A DNA stretch of 51,782 nt, taken from positions 1 through 51,782 of the forward strand of contig DKPS01000083.1 in NCBI GenBank assembly GCA_002471345.1. The letters are read 5' to 3'. Position numbers and translations under genes: made by a program. The notes below the pieces were generated by a model that did not search any database, had not been told where the DNA came from, and saw only the letters and a list, made by a program, of their open reading frames with translations. Each line of letters starts with the position of its first letter. The first letter of the stretch is position 1. This document shows positions 1 through 9,352 of this stretch, piece by piece. The DNA comes from Saprospiraceae bacterium UBA7328 (lineage in GTDB: Bacteria > Bacteroidota > Bacteroidia > Chitinophagales > Saprospiraceae).

Positions 1-489
1 GTCTTAAGAATAGCAAGGCTTCATGACCATTGAGAGAAATATAAAAAAGAAAGAAAAATAGAGTAAAGAATATTTCAAATGCCCTCATTTTAATATTTGT
101 TTTTCTAACAAAATAGAAGTCAAGTTAACTTATTCTTTATTATGTGGGCGAGGAGATTTAACCTCCTACAAAAAAACGTTCCTTTCTTTTAACTCCAGCC
201 GCCTATAACGCTTATAGCGTCACATGTTCCGAGAAATCAATTCTTGGTTTACGGTCTATCAAGGCTTGAGCTTTTTGATTCCTAATAGAGTGCCTACAAT
301 CCCATCTTACCAGAAATTAAAAAGTAATATATTTTGAATAAATGAACTTGTTAAGTTATTCAAATCGAAATATTATTCAAATAGATCAGATGCTTTTACA
401 ATTGAAAACCAACTCAACAAATACTAGCTAATCTCAATATCTATGCACCAGAGAAAAATAATAACTCCCTTTTTTCAGTTTGTTCATCA
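1..489. other. Non-coding stretch at window edge
   Basis: No convincing gene is visible. On the minus strand, roughly 312 down to 215, a short open stretch ends in a stop and reads like a protein tail (residues such as RNQKAQALIDRKPRIDF), which may be a decayed remnant; I could not assign it to a family. A small palindrome (CTATAA-CGC-TTATAG) lies near 202-216. The rest is AT-rich and carries the upstream region of the PAP2 gene. Confidence 0.4.
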
Positions 490-1299
490 ATGGTATCTCC
501 TCACCTCAAAACGAAAACGTACCTGATTGGCATTTGCTTTTTCATATTGATGAATAATGCAGTTGCACAATCTAAAACCTATGAATTGTCATGGGAAACT
601 GACGGCTACCTTCTCGGTGCAGCAATGACATTTTCTTCCATAGCAATTGCCAAAGAACAAAGGATTCTTAGTACAGATGATCTCAGGAAACTCAACAGAC
701 TAGATATTAACTCTTTTGACCGGCAAGCCACCTATAATAACAGTACAACGGCTGCTAGCTTGAGTGATGTATGTCGTGATGCCATAGTACTGGTTCCACT
801 AAGTCTAATGGCATTTAAGAAAGCCAGAAGTGAAGCAGGCATTATTGGCTTAATGTTCTTAGAGACCTTTGCAGTTACCACCAGTTCGACCCTAGCGGTA
901 AAAACGACGGTGAGAAGAGTCAGGCCATTGGCCTATAATGAAGATTTTTCTTTGAGTGAAAAACTCAAAACTAGCACATCTAGATCTTTTTTCAGTGGCC
1001 ACACAGCACATGTCAGTTCATTGGCATTTTTCTCCGCCAAAATTATCAATGACCTTTATCCCAATTCAAAATATAGAGGTTTAGCATGGGCTGGAGCTAT
1101 TACCATTCCTGCATTTGCAGGATATTTAAGGTATAGAGCAGGCAAGCACTTCCCTTCTGATATTTTTGTAGGATATGGAGTTGGAGCTGCACTAGGAGTG
1201 CTTGTTCCTCAATTTCATAAAATTAAGAATGACAAAGTCAGCCTCCAAGCTATTCCATTAAGCGATGGTGCAATGGTCAACCTTTCTTTAAGATTTTAA
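490..1299 (+). CDS. Secreted/periplasmic PAP2-family phosphatase
   Basis: Phosphatidic-acid-phosphatase type 2 family protein of 269 residues, expected to dephosphorylate a lipid phosphate or undecaprenyl pyrophosphate at the periplasmic face. All three motifs of the family are visible: K138-x6-R145-P146, S166-x3-G170-H171 and R214-x5-H220-x3-D224, the last two histidines and the aspartate being the catalytic set. A hydrophobic N-terminal segment ending at AVAQ (about residues 10-26) looks like a signal peptide. Several further hydrophobic segments are present. The ATG start follows a non-coding region. The gene is convergent with, and only 4 bp from, the next gene on the other strand. Lipid A, phosphatidate or undecaprenyl substrates cannot be told apart here. 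Confidence 0.88.
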   Translation: MVSPHLKTKTYLIGICFFILMNNAVAQSKTYELSWETDGYLLGAAMTFSSIAIAKEQRILSTDDLRKLNRLDINSFDRQATYNNSTTAASLSDVCRDAIVLVPLSLMAFKKARSEAGIIGLMFLETFAVTTSSTLAVKTTVRRVRPLAYNEDFSLSEKLKTSTSRSFFSGHTAHVSSLAFFSAKIINDLYPNSKYRGLAWAGAITIPAFAGYLRYRAGKHFPSDIFVGYGVGAALGVLVPQFHKIKNDKVSLQAIPLSDGAMVNLSLRF

Positions 1300-1303
1300 A
1301 TTA

Positions 1304-2479
1304 TTACAACCTATTTAGACTAGCTATGCCTATTCCCGATTCACCACCACCGGCATAGAGCAGATAGACTTTCCCATCAGTATTGACAAATATATCTGGG
1401 TCTCTAAGTTGATTAACCACACTCCCTACTTCACCTCTCAAAGATGGTACAGGCAGTTTTAGAGAGCCTTCCCACCCTATTCCAGGTTCTAGTAGACTAT
1501 AGGTCTCTCCTACTGCCCATGTATTCCAATCAGGGTCACTTAGATCAATTGTAGTATACACGATTTTCTCTGGAGCATCACCCACCCTAGTAAAAAAGAC
1601 ATATAAGAGATTGCCTATTTGATGAAGTCCACTATGTCTGGTGTTTGCGGGCAAAAACCATCTTTCTCTCACTTCCCAATTTTTGAGCCCATCTTTCGAT
1701 CTGTACATCAGTCCCGGCATAGCAAATCCATAATGGAACCCGTCATGCTTAAACACTCTCATATATGGAGCTCCAATAAGGCCATCAATGGCAGTAAAAT
1801 CTAATCCATTGAGAGAAGCAGAAACTTTAGTCATCTGTAATGTACCTTCCACTAAGCCATGGTAGTACATTCTGATCTGTTTGTTTTCATTATCAACAAT
1901 TACTTCTGGACTTGCTACATGAGGCGTAGTAGGACCCTGAGTAGGCAATGTTCCTTGAGTTCTTTTCTTGTAGGCTTTTTTTGCATCTTCTCCTACCTGA
2001 ACTAATGCGGCAACCTCACTGACTGACATGTACTTTCTTAAATCAGAAAGACCGGAAGCTTTACTCGAGGCAGTTTGAGCAAAACCTGATTTTTCCAATG
2101 GCATAATTGGATAAGGATACATCCTCCACGGACCTGCTATATCATCAGCATATGCCATTCTAATGAATGTTCCTTTATGGTGTGCAAAATAAATATAGTA
2201 TTGACCTAATGGATTTTCTAACCACTCGGGCACTTTGATCATAGATGGACCATTAATATTATTGTAGCCGTACAGGTCAGCTTCTTGTATAAGCCTTGAA
2301 TGCATCTCAGGATGAATGATTGGGCGGATCATAATCCTATTGGCTTTGTACCTTATAGGAATAGGTTCATGAGATTCTACTTTGGGTTCAAATTTAGAAG
2401 GCAGATACCAAAACATGTAGGCTGCACCTACACCAACAAATAATAGAATAGCTATCAGGACATACTTCAAGTACTTCAT
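1304..2479 (-). CDS. Membrane-anchored GH43-like β-propeller protein
   Basis: 391 residues with an N-terminal membrane anchor (about residues 4-24) followed by a domain that looks like a five-bladed β-propeller of the glycoside hydrolase 43/62/32 type: GPSMIKVPEW, then YYIYFAHHKG, then MAYADDIAGPW near residues 80-120, SPEVIVDNENKQIRMYYHG further on, and a C-terminal LRDPDIFVNTDGKVYLLYAGGGESGIGIA block. Repeated 'acidic residue plus aromatic blade' phrases of this kind are characteristic of the fold. I cannot identify the catalytic acid/base set with certainty, so enzymatic activity on an arabinan, xylan or similar polymer is an inference. The neighbour on the right is a sugar-type symporter read divergently, which fits a carbohydrate role. 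Confidence 0.6.
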   Translation of the reverse strand: MKYLKYVLIAILLFVGVGAAYMFWYLPSKFEPKVESHEPIPIRYKANRIMIRPIIHPEMHSRLIQEADLYGYNNINGPSMIKVPEWLENPLGQYYIYFAHHKGTFIRMAYADDIAGPWRMYPYPIMPLEKSGFAQTASSKASGLSDLRKYMSVSEVAALVQVGEDAKKAYKKRTQGTLPTQGPTTPHVASPEVIVDNENKQIRMYYHGLVEGTLQMTKVSASLNGLDFTAIDGLIGAPYMRVFKHDGFHYGFAMPGLMYRSKDGLKNWEVRERWFLPANTRHSGLHQIGNLLYVFFTRVGDAPEKIVYTTIDLSDPDWNTWAVGETYSLLEPGIGWEGSLKLPVPSLRGEVGSVVNQLRDPDIFVNTDGKVYLLYAGGGESGIGIASLNRL

Positions 2480-2638
2480 TTGTTTTATTATTCACTTAGA
2501 TTAATGACTTTTTATAGATCTTCTTTGTGAATACAAAAGAAGCATAAAACTGAGATAAGTATTATGAAATGAGATAAAAAGTAAAAGGTTCAATACCTTA
2601 ACTTGTCGTAATATGACCTCCCTAAACGAAAAGTCAAA

Positions 2639-4051
2639 GTGAAGAAAGTTCCAAATTCTATTAAGGCCTTATATGGATTAGGCTTTACGGCCAAAGGAGT
2701 AAAGGATGGCCTGTTTCAGGTTTTTCTCTTCTTTTTCTATAATCAAATATTAGGATTAGACCCATTCATCACTGGAATAGCACTGACTGTTGCATTAGTC
2801 TTTGATTCTATCACGGACCCATTTGTAGGAGCATGGTCTGATCATTTCAGATCCGAAAAATGGGGGCGTAGACATCCTTTTATGATGGCATCTGCTATTC
2901 CTCTTGGAATAACTTTATATCTACTCTTTATTCCTCCCTCAGGAATAGGAGAAACAGGATTGTTCCTTTGGCTTACATGTTTTGCTATTTTAGTCAGGCT
3001 ATCACTTACATTATTTCTTGTCCCGGCCATGTCATTAGGGGCAGAGATGTCCACTAATTATGAAGAACGAACATCTATTACCTCCTTTCGAGTAAATACT
3101 GCAACATTCATATCACCATTCATAATTTTCATTGGGTTCACCACCTTTTTCGCTTCTACTCCTGAATTTTCAAACGGTATGTTCCGAGCTTCCTCTTATC
3201 CAAAATTTGCTTTGTTTGCAGGAGTAATTGCGACATTGACAATATTGATAAGTACCTATTGTACAAGGAGTTTGATAACTACGATCCCTCAAAGTACTCA
3301 ACATGGCAGATTTTCATTCTTATCCATATGGAAGGGGATGAAAGAGGCGGCAACATTGTCATCATATCGTAAATTAGTCATTTACATTTTGATCCTATAT
3401 ATAGCCATAGGTATTGGCGTTATTTTTTCTCCTTACTATATCACATATTTTTTCACTTTATCAGAAAAAGAGTTTGGCTTGATTCTATTAGCTCCTGCTC
3501 CCGCTGGAGTCTTGGCCTTTATTCTCGCTCCACTTTTAAATAAATTTTGGGACAAAAAAGTCATACTTATCGCTACAACAGTCCTAACAGGCCTATCCTT
3601 TTCTGCACCTTATAATTTGAGATTTTTAGGGTTCTTCCCAGAAAACTCTTCCACTCTTCTTTTTCCACTTTTCTTCTTCTTTACATGCCTTGGATATATG
3701 TTTTTATGGATCTCAATTAGTATTTCACATTCTATGATGGCCGATACTATAGATGAATATGAATTAAAATATGGTGAGAGGAAGGAAGGATTATTTTTTG
3801 CAAGTCTCACATTGGCTTACAAAGCTACAGTAGGATTAGGATCATTTTTTGCCGGAATTCTTCTCAAGATGATAGAATTTCCTGAACAAACAAATATCGA
3901 TGATGTACCAATTGAGGCAGTTAATGGTATAGGATATGTTGGTGGCCCATTAGTCTTATTCATATATTTGCTTTCCGTTGCTACCATATTTTCATATCCA
4001 TTGTCCAGAGAGCGGTATGAAATAATAAGGCAGAAATTAGAAGGAAAATAA
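2639..4051 (+). CDS. MFS sugar:cation symporter (GPH family)
   Basis: 470-residue transporter with about twelve hydrophobic segments. The cytoplasmic loop DPFVGAWSDHFRSEKWGRRHP near residues 60-82 is the signature of the glycoside-pentoside-hexuronide (GPH) symporters, relatives of MelB and XynP. A second conserved motif, MMADTIDEYELKYGERKEG, lies near residue 365. It probably imports a sugar or hexuronide together with Na+ or H+. The start is GTG; the nearest ATG (2613) is in another frame and hits a stop at once. Its stop lies 15 bp before the start of cutC, so the two are probably cotranscribed. Substrate cannot be read from sequence. Confidence 0.85.
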   Translation: MKKVPNSIKALYGLGFTAKGVKDGLFQVFLFFFYNQILGLDPFITGIALTVALVFDSITDPFVGAWSDHFRSEKWGRRHPFMMASAIPLGITLYLLFIPPSGIGETGLFLWLTCFAILVRLSLTLFLVPAMSLGAEMSTNYEERTSITSFRVNTATFISPFIIFIGFTTFFASTPEFSNGMFRASSYPKFALFAGVIATLTILISTYCTRSLITTIPQSTQHGRFSFLSIWKGMKEAATLSSYRKLVIYILILYIAIGIGVIFSPYYITYFFTLSEKEFGLILLAPAPAGVLAFILAPLLNKFWDKKVILIATTVLTGLSFSAPYNLRFLGFFPENSSTLLFPLFFFFTCLGYMFLWISISISHSMMADTIDEYELKYGERKEGLFFASLTLAYKATVGLGSFFAGILLKMIEFPEQTNIDDVPIEAVNGIGYVGGPLVLFIYLLSVATIFSYPLSRERYEIIRQKLEGK

Positions 4052-4066
4052 ACGAAAAATATCTAT

Positions 4067-4693
4067 TTGAAAAGACCATTCACTATAGAAGCATGTGTTG
4101 ACTCGTTAGAGGCAGCAAAGGCCGCTGAAAAAAATGGGGCGGATCAAATTGAGCTCTGTTCACGACTTGATGTTGGTGGCCTCACTCCGGATTTCACATT
4201 AATCAAACAGGTAAAAGAATCTCTTAATATTCCTATACGAGTAATGATTCGTCCTCGAGAAGGTGATTTTTACTACAGCGATGATGAGGTAGAAGATATG
4301 ATTGATTCAATATCCAAATGTAGATATATCAATGTTGAAGGAGTAGTGTTAGGTGCGACCACTTCTAGTATGAAGAAATTAGATATGGAGCTTTTAGAAG
4401 AACTTGCCGCGGTGGCTTACCCTTTACCCGTAACCATACACAAAGCTATAGATGAGTGTACCTCTCCAGTACAAGAAGTCACAAGACTCAAAAAAATAAA
4501 AAATATTGATGCGGTTCTCACTTCGGGGAAAGCTGAGACAGCATTAGAGGGTCAAAATATTTTAGTGGAAATGATAAATGAAGCAGGAGCCAGAATAAAC
4601 ATTATTTCAGCTGGAAAAATCACTTCTGAAAATCTTGAGGATGTTCATGAAGCGATAGGAGGTAAATTTTATCATGGTCGAAAAATTATCTAA
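4067..4693 (+). CDS. cutC: CutC family protein
   Basis: 208-residue TIM-barrel protein of the CutC family. Visible hallmarks are the N-terminal IEACVDSLEAAKAAEKNGADQ block, IELCSRLDVGGLTPD, RVMIRPREGDFYYSDDE and a C-terminal FHG-like ending (YHGR). CutC was named for copper homeostasis, but a direct role in copper handling is disputed. The start appears to be TTG; no ATG lies upstream in frame before the previous gene's stop. It is somewhat shorter than the commoner 240-residue members but covers the core domain. It probably shares a transcript with the upstream symporter. Confidence 0.85.
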   Translation: MKRPFTIEACVDSLEAAKAAEKNGADQIELCSRLDVGGLTPDFTLIKQVKESLNIPIRVMIRPREGDFYYSDDEVEDMIDSISKCRYINVEGVVLGATTSSMKKLDMELLEELAAVAYPLPVTIHKAIDECTSPVQEVTRLKKIKNIDAVLTSGKAETALEGQNILVEMINEAGARINIISAGKITSENLEDVHEAIGGKFYHGRKII

Positions 4694-4784
4694 ATCAGAC
4701 ATTTCAATTACAAAACAAGAGACAAATAAATAGCTAATTCATTGAACACAATGCTTATAATTGCTATCGCTTAAAATTTACATC

Positions 4785-7424
4785 ATGAGATACATCAGTA
4801 CAATTTCTTTCATCTTTTTATACTCATTCATTATTGCTCAAGTGGATCTCACCCCTGATCGATTTGAATTTGAACCAGATTTAGAATATAATCCAGCCAT
4901 CACATCTCCCGCTGACTTCTTAGGTTATGAGCTTGGAGAGTCATTTACACTTTATGCTAATTCAGTACAATATTTTAAACTATTGGCTGAGCAATCTCCA
5001 CGAATTACAATTAACGAATACGGAGAAACCTATGAGGGACGAAAGCTGTATAATCTGACTATCACATCAGAATCAAATCACGCTTCACTTCCGGAGATAA
5101 AAGGTCAAAATAATAAATTGTCAGATCCAAGATCTGTCTCGTCCTCAGAGGCTCAACAGATTATTGATAACAAGCCTGTATTTGTAAGTTATAGTTATAA
5201 CATTCATGGCAACGAGGCATCTAGTACAGAAGCCGCTATGCAAGTAGCATATAGGCTGGCTGCGGTCGATGACGAACAAACAAAAAACATACTCAATGAT
5301 GCAGTCATGATTTTTTATATCTGTATCAACCCTGACGGTAGAGATAGATACGTTTATTGGTATGAAGGTGCTAAAAGAATGATTACTGCCACCACTCCTG
5401 CTGATCTTGATCATCATGCTCCTTGGCCGAATGGCCGGACTAATCATTATTGGTTTGATCTGAATAGAGACTGGATATGGGGCGTTCATCCTGAATCCAG
5501 AGGGCACACAGGAGAGTACCAAAAGTGGCTTCCTCAACTTCATGTAGATTATCATGAACAAGGATATAACAACAATTACTTTACAGTACCTGGCACTACA
5601 CCAAGAAATCTACTTCTTCCTGATGATTACGAACCATTAGCAGATACTATTGGTATGGCTAATGTAAAAGCATTTGATAAACACAAAGTGAATTACTTTA
5701 CAAGAGAAGCTTTTGATTTTTTCTATCCAGGATATGGTTCAAGCTATCCTACTGTTATGGGTGCCATAGGCATGCTCACAGAACAAGGAGGAATAGGTGC
5801 AGGAGTTGCCATTGATAATAATGATGGTTATGTACTTACACTTAGACAAAGAGTTTTCGATCACTATACTACTTCAATAGCAACCATAGAAAAAGCAGCT
5901 GAACAAAAGGAACTATTCAATCGATATTTCCATAACGCCATGAATCCTAAAAACTCCAAATCAAATACAAAAGCTTATATCATCAAGAATGAAGAAGGAG
6001 GGCACATTAAAGAATTTCTTAATGTGTTGTCAAGAAATAAAATTGAATTTTCAAAAGCAAATGGTCCCTTTTCAGCTTCTTCGGCTTATGACTACAGAAC
6101 GGGTCGAACTGAAAACAAACAATTCAATTCAGGAGACATCATAATCAAGACTGATCAACCTAGACATCTGCTGATTAATACTATTATGACACATCAGATG
6201 GGAATAGAAGATTCTGTAATGTATGATATGTCGACATGGTCTGCACCCATGGCTTATAATTTAGAAGCCTATAGTACCACTAAAAACATATCTCTTGATG
6301 CTACGATGGTCTCCACAATATTGTCTGAAAAAGCTGGATTTACTGCAGATCTTACTAACGCATACGCATACCTATTGGACTACAATCAAAAAAATGCTCC
6401 TAAGGCTTTATCAATGCTTTGGAACAAAGGCTACAGAGTCAGAATGGCAACTGATGAAATAGTAAATGAAGGTAAAAAGTATGGACGGGGCACCTTAATT
6501 ATTTTGGTGGGCAGAAACCTAGAAAAAGCAGACATGATCGCTGAAGACATGGCTTACATAAGCGCAAAAGCAAAGGTTATTATTTCTAGTACTCGTACAG
6601 GAAGAGCCGACAGTGGTCTCGATTTAGCATCTAGAGATTCAGAAGTACTAAGCAACCCTAAAGTTGCAATGTTAGTAGATCAGCCATTTAGTACTTACAC
6701 CTGTGGCCAGATTTATTTTTTGTTTGATCAGGAGACTCATTTTGGAGTGGATAGAATAAGAGCTAGTCAATTGAAACAAAACTCACTGCCAAAATTAGGT
6801 AGCAGATATGGCTATGCAGATTTAGACGACTATGATGTGTTAATTCTTGCAGGTGGTGGATCTGGACTCAGGCATGTATTTGATGCAGAGGCATCCAAAA
6901 CTTTACAAAAGTGGATACAAAATGGAGGGACTTTGGTAACAACAGAATCTGCATCTAACTACTTTAGTGAAGGAAAAGAAAAACCGTGGAATGCTCAAGT
7001 GACTTCTCCTGAGGCTGATACGTCTCATGAGGCAAAAACTTTGTCCTATTCTGAGAGAAGTGAGTATTATGGTAAAAAGAGAATTCCTGGAGCAGCACTA
7101 AATGCTACTATTGATATTTCTCACCCTCTTGCTTACGGTATGAAACCTCAACTGTACAATCTTAAATTCGGAAATAGTGCGATAGAGCCTTCTACGGATT
7201 TAGAATCAGTAGGGAGATATGCGATTGATTCGGATCAGTTATTGGCATCTGGTTATGCATCTAAAGAAAATCTCGACCATCTTGCGGGCAAAACTTTTGC
7301 GGCTGTGGATAATATGGGCCAAGGAAAAATCATCTATTTATTAGATAATACGCAATACAGAATGTTTTGGAAAGGGCCATCTAGAATGATGCAAAATGCT
7401 GTGATGATCATGCCTTCAATGTAG
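4785..7424 (+). CDS. Secreted M14-family zinc carboxypeptidase
   Basis: Large (879 residues) exported metallopeptidase. The start is taken at ATG 4785, not at an upstream in-frame TTG, because a signal peptide begins right there (MRYISTISFIFLYSFIIAQ). The peptidase M14 domain follows: zinc ligands H141-x2-E144 in HGNEASS and a later His in DYHEQGYNNNYF, plus the NPDGRDRY and FDLNRDW phrases typical of the family. The C-terminal third contains an LILAGGGSGLRH segment and a TLVTTESASNYF segment that resemble a glutamine-amidotransferase-like (Rossmann) domain often fused to this M14 subtype. It probably trims peptides outside the cytoplasm. It is followed by a 309-bp gap before a convergent gene. 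Confidence 0.88.
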   Translation: MRYISTISFIFLYSFIIAQVDLTPDRFEFEPDLEYNPAITSPADFLGYELGESFTLYANSVQYFKLLAEQSPRITINEYGETYEGRKLYNLTITSESNHASLPEIKGQNNKLSDPRSVSSSEAQQIIDNKPVFVSYSYNIHGNEASSTEAAMQVAYRLAAVDDEQTKNILNDAVMIFYICINPDGRDRYVYWYEGAKRMITATTPADLDHHAPWPNGRTNHYWFDLNRDWIWGVHPESRGHTGEYQKWLPQLHVDYHEQGYNNNYFTVPGTTPRNLLLPDDYEPLADTIGMANVKAFDKHKVNYFTREAFDFFYPGYGSSYPTVMGAIGMLTEQGGIGAGVAIDNNDGYVLTLRQRVFDHYTTSIATIEKAAEQKELFNRYFHNAMNPKNSKSNTKAYIIKNEEGGHIKEFLNVLSRNKIEFSKANGPFSASSAYDYRTGRTENKQFNSGDIIIKTDQPRHLLINTIMTHQMGIEDSVMYDMSTWSAPMAYNLEAYSTTKNISLDATMVSTILSEKAGFTADLTNAYAYLLDYNQKNAPKALSMLWNKGYRVRMATDEIVNEGKKYGRGTLIILVGRNLEKADMIAEDMAYISAKAKVIISSTRTGRADSGLDLASRDSEVLSNPKVAMLVDQPFSTYTCGQIYFLFDQETHFGVDRIRASQLKQNSLPKLGSRYGYADLDDYDVLILAGGGSGLRHVFDAEASKTLQKWIQNGGTLVTTESASNYFSEGKEKPWNAQVTSPEADTSHEAKTLSYSERSEYYGKKRIPGAALNATIDISHPLAYGMKPQLYNLKFGNSAIEPSTDLESVGRYAIDSDQLLASGYASKENLDHLAGKTFAAVDNMGQGKIIYLLDNTQYRMFWKGPSRMMQNAVMIMPSM

Positions 7425-7733
7425 GAATTCACAATACATACTTGTTATATATAAACATAATTAAAATGTATATTTATTTGATAATCATATAGATATATAT
7501 TCAAAACAAACAAAGCATGGCTTTCACGAGGATTTGGAATCCTATAGGAATTTGAGAGGAATAAGTCTTGTAGATTTGATTCAATTCCAACAAGTTCTAA
7601 GCCTTAAGAATACTTATGATTATAAGATCGACCCTTTGAATCACTTGATGTACATGTCAAATCGATAATGATTCTTTGATTTATTTTTTGACTTCTGAAT
7701 TTATAGGATGTCAAACCACTAATTCATTATCAA
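7425..7733. other. Convergent intergenic gap with possible small ORF
   Basis: No recognised gene. On the plus strand a frame stays open from about 7468 to the stop at 7666-7668 and reads like protein, with a mix of charged and hydrophobic residues (for example RNLRGISLVDLIQFQQ). It has no upstream ATG; a TTG at 7534 could start a 44-codon product. This may be a gene remnant or chance. Both flanking genes converge on this interval, but I see no clear intrinsic terminator. Confidence 0.3.
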
Positions 7734-8777
7734 CTAGTTTTCTTCCTCAAAAAATATCTTATAATATTTCCTTCCATTTTCATCCATACCCTTCTCTATC
7801 ATTTCTCTATTGCCGTGGATATACACGTGAAAATTTTTATCTAATTTGAGAACACTTTTATAGATCTTAGTTTGCTTCTTCACAGCTTTCTCTGAAATAT
7901 AAAAAGACTTTTGAGGTTTTTGCTGGTCACTCAACCCTTCTTCAAAGTCTCTAAAAGAAGAGATCAGTTTTTCACTTTGAAACACTTCCTTTTCAAAGTC
8001 ATCTTTTTCAAATGATTCATTTCCCTTAAAGTAATCCATTGTACGGTTAAGCAAGTCTATTTGATCTGTCTTTTCAATAGGTTGAACACTAGGAAGCTGA
8101 TCCGTCACAAAATCTTTTGCAACACTTAAAAACTCTTTGGTCACATTGTATTCATCCGCTACAGGGGAAAGTCGCAAAAAGTCATCCACCCAATATTGGG
8201 CATCAGACTTATTCTTTTTATCAATAACTAAAACTCTAAAGCCCTCCTCTTCATTTGTTTCTAAAACAAGGCATCCTTTATCTAGGCTTTTCAATCCAAA
8301 GCCAAATTCATGGTCAATGAAGTACCCAGAATTTTGAGTTCTCATCCTCAAAAAAGGGGCATTACTTTCAGATTTAAAAATTCCAATTGCACTTACTATA
8401 CCTTCATTATATTCTATATTTTCAAAATACACCACATTTAGTTCTCCTGACTTAATCTGAGGGTGATCAGCATGTTCATAAAGCATCTTGGCCAAATTCT
8501 TTGATTCATCTATGAACTTTTCTTCTTCAATAAATATATTTCTCACACAACTATATACCTCATTCATATCTAAATCTATTGAATGTGTAAAATGTTGTAT
8601 ATCAACAGGTTGAAATTGATTCAGGAAATATGTCATTAAATAATCCATAGTAATCACTTCAGAGAGCGATGATGTTTCATCAGATAGTACAAGAGGATCT
8701 TCATACAATCTGTTACCAACATGGTGAGTGATAAGGCTAGAAATTTTGGCGGTTTTGAAATCTAATGTTGTAGTCAT
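7734..8777 (-). CDS. Nucleoid-associated protein, NdpA/YejK family
   Basis: 347-residue protein of the 37-kDa nucleoid-associated family (NdpA/YejK, NA37). The N-terminal block ISSLITHHVGNRLYEDPLVLS, the middle FLRMRTQNSGYFIDHEFGFG-like section and the 'DAQYWVDDFL' phrase match this family, whose members bind DNA or the nucleoid in Gram-negative bacteria. The start is placed at ATG 8777 (MTTTLDFK); a longer version would begin at TTG 8804 and adds nine residues not expected at the family N-terminus. It is likely monocistronic. Confidence 0.75.
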   Translation of the reverse strand: MTTTLDFKTAKISSLITHHVGNRLYEDPLVLSDETSSLSEVITMDYLMTYFLNQFQPVDIQHFTHSIDLDMNEVYSCVRNIFIEEEKFIDESKNLAKMLYEHADHPQIKSGELNVVYFENIEYNEGIVSAIGIFKSESNAPFLRMRTQNSGYFIDHEFGFGLKSLDKGCLVLETNEEEGFRVLVIDKKNKSDAQYWVDDFLRLSPVADEYNVTKEFLSVAKDFVTDQLPSVQPIEKTDQIDLLNRTMDYFKGNESFEKDDFEKEVFQSEKLISSFRDFEEGLSDQQKPQKSFYISEKAVKKQTKIYKSVLKLDKNFHVYIHGNREMIEKGMDENGRKYYKIFFEEEN

Positions 8778-8863
8778 ATGAATATTGAAAAGTGTAGTTT
8801 TCAAAAAGGCCTAAATGTAAGAGATTGCATTCAGATAAATGCGCTTATAGAATTTCTTAAGTC

Positions 8864-9349
8864 TTAGGGATTCAACTTCCCAATCTTTACTCCAAAGCCA
8901 ACTCCAAACCATAATGCAGCCGTCAATTCATCTGAAACCAATGGATTGAGGCCTATTCTAAAAATCATCCTTTTATCAGGGTGATCATATCGGTAATAGA
9001 CATTAGTAAAAGCTCCAAATGAGGAGTGATATTCATAATCTCCAACAATATATAGTTTACCATCGTAATAGACTCCTCCAACACCCAATTCCAATTTGTG
9101 TGGTCCTCTTCCAATAATGTAGTTCAAACTCGCTGGGATAGTTATAAAATTTGAGCCGTCGAAAGGAGTATAGCCTGCTCCTAACCTAAAAGCAATAGCA
9201 TTTGTTTTTAGAGGATGAACATGTTCATAATTAAAAGAATAGAGTATTCCATTTCCTAGACCTTCAAATTGGAAACTATTCGTCTGACTACAAGCCAATT
9301 TAATCATTGAACAGCAAGAGAGAAGACCTATAATGACCTTACGAAACAT
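8864..9349 (-). CDS. Exported protein of unknown function, β-barrel-like
   Basis: 161 residues. A hydrophobic N-terminus with LACSQ at about residues 18-22 suggests export, by either signal peptidase I or II. The remainder has alternating hydrophobic and polar strands with many Gly and aromatic residues, ending in LWFGVGFGVKIGKL, which suggests a small outer-membrane β-barrel. I do not recognise a family. It lies 3 bp downstream of the large T9SS protein gene on the same strand, so the two are very probably cotranscribed and may act together at the cell surface. Confidence 0.6.
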   Translation of the reverse strand: MFRKVIIGLLSCCSMIKLACSQTNSFQFEGLGNGILYSFNYEHVHPLKTNAIAFRLGAGYTPFDGSNFITIPASLNYIIGRGPHKLELGVGGVYYDGKLYIVGDYEYHSSFGAFTNVYYRYDHPDKRMIFRIGLNPLVSDELTAALWFGVGFGVKIGKLNP

Positions 9350-9352
9350 CCA

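Noticed and set aside
5145..5561. 138-residue minus-strand frame inside the M14 peptidase gene
   Set aside because: It lies opposite a strongly supported coding region and has no recognisable domain.
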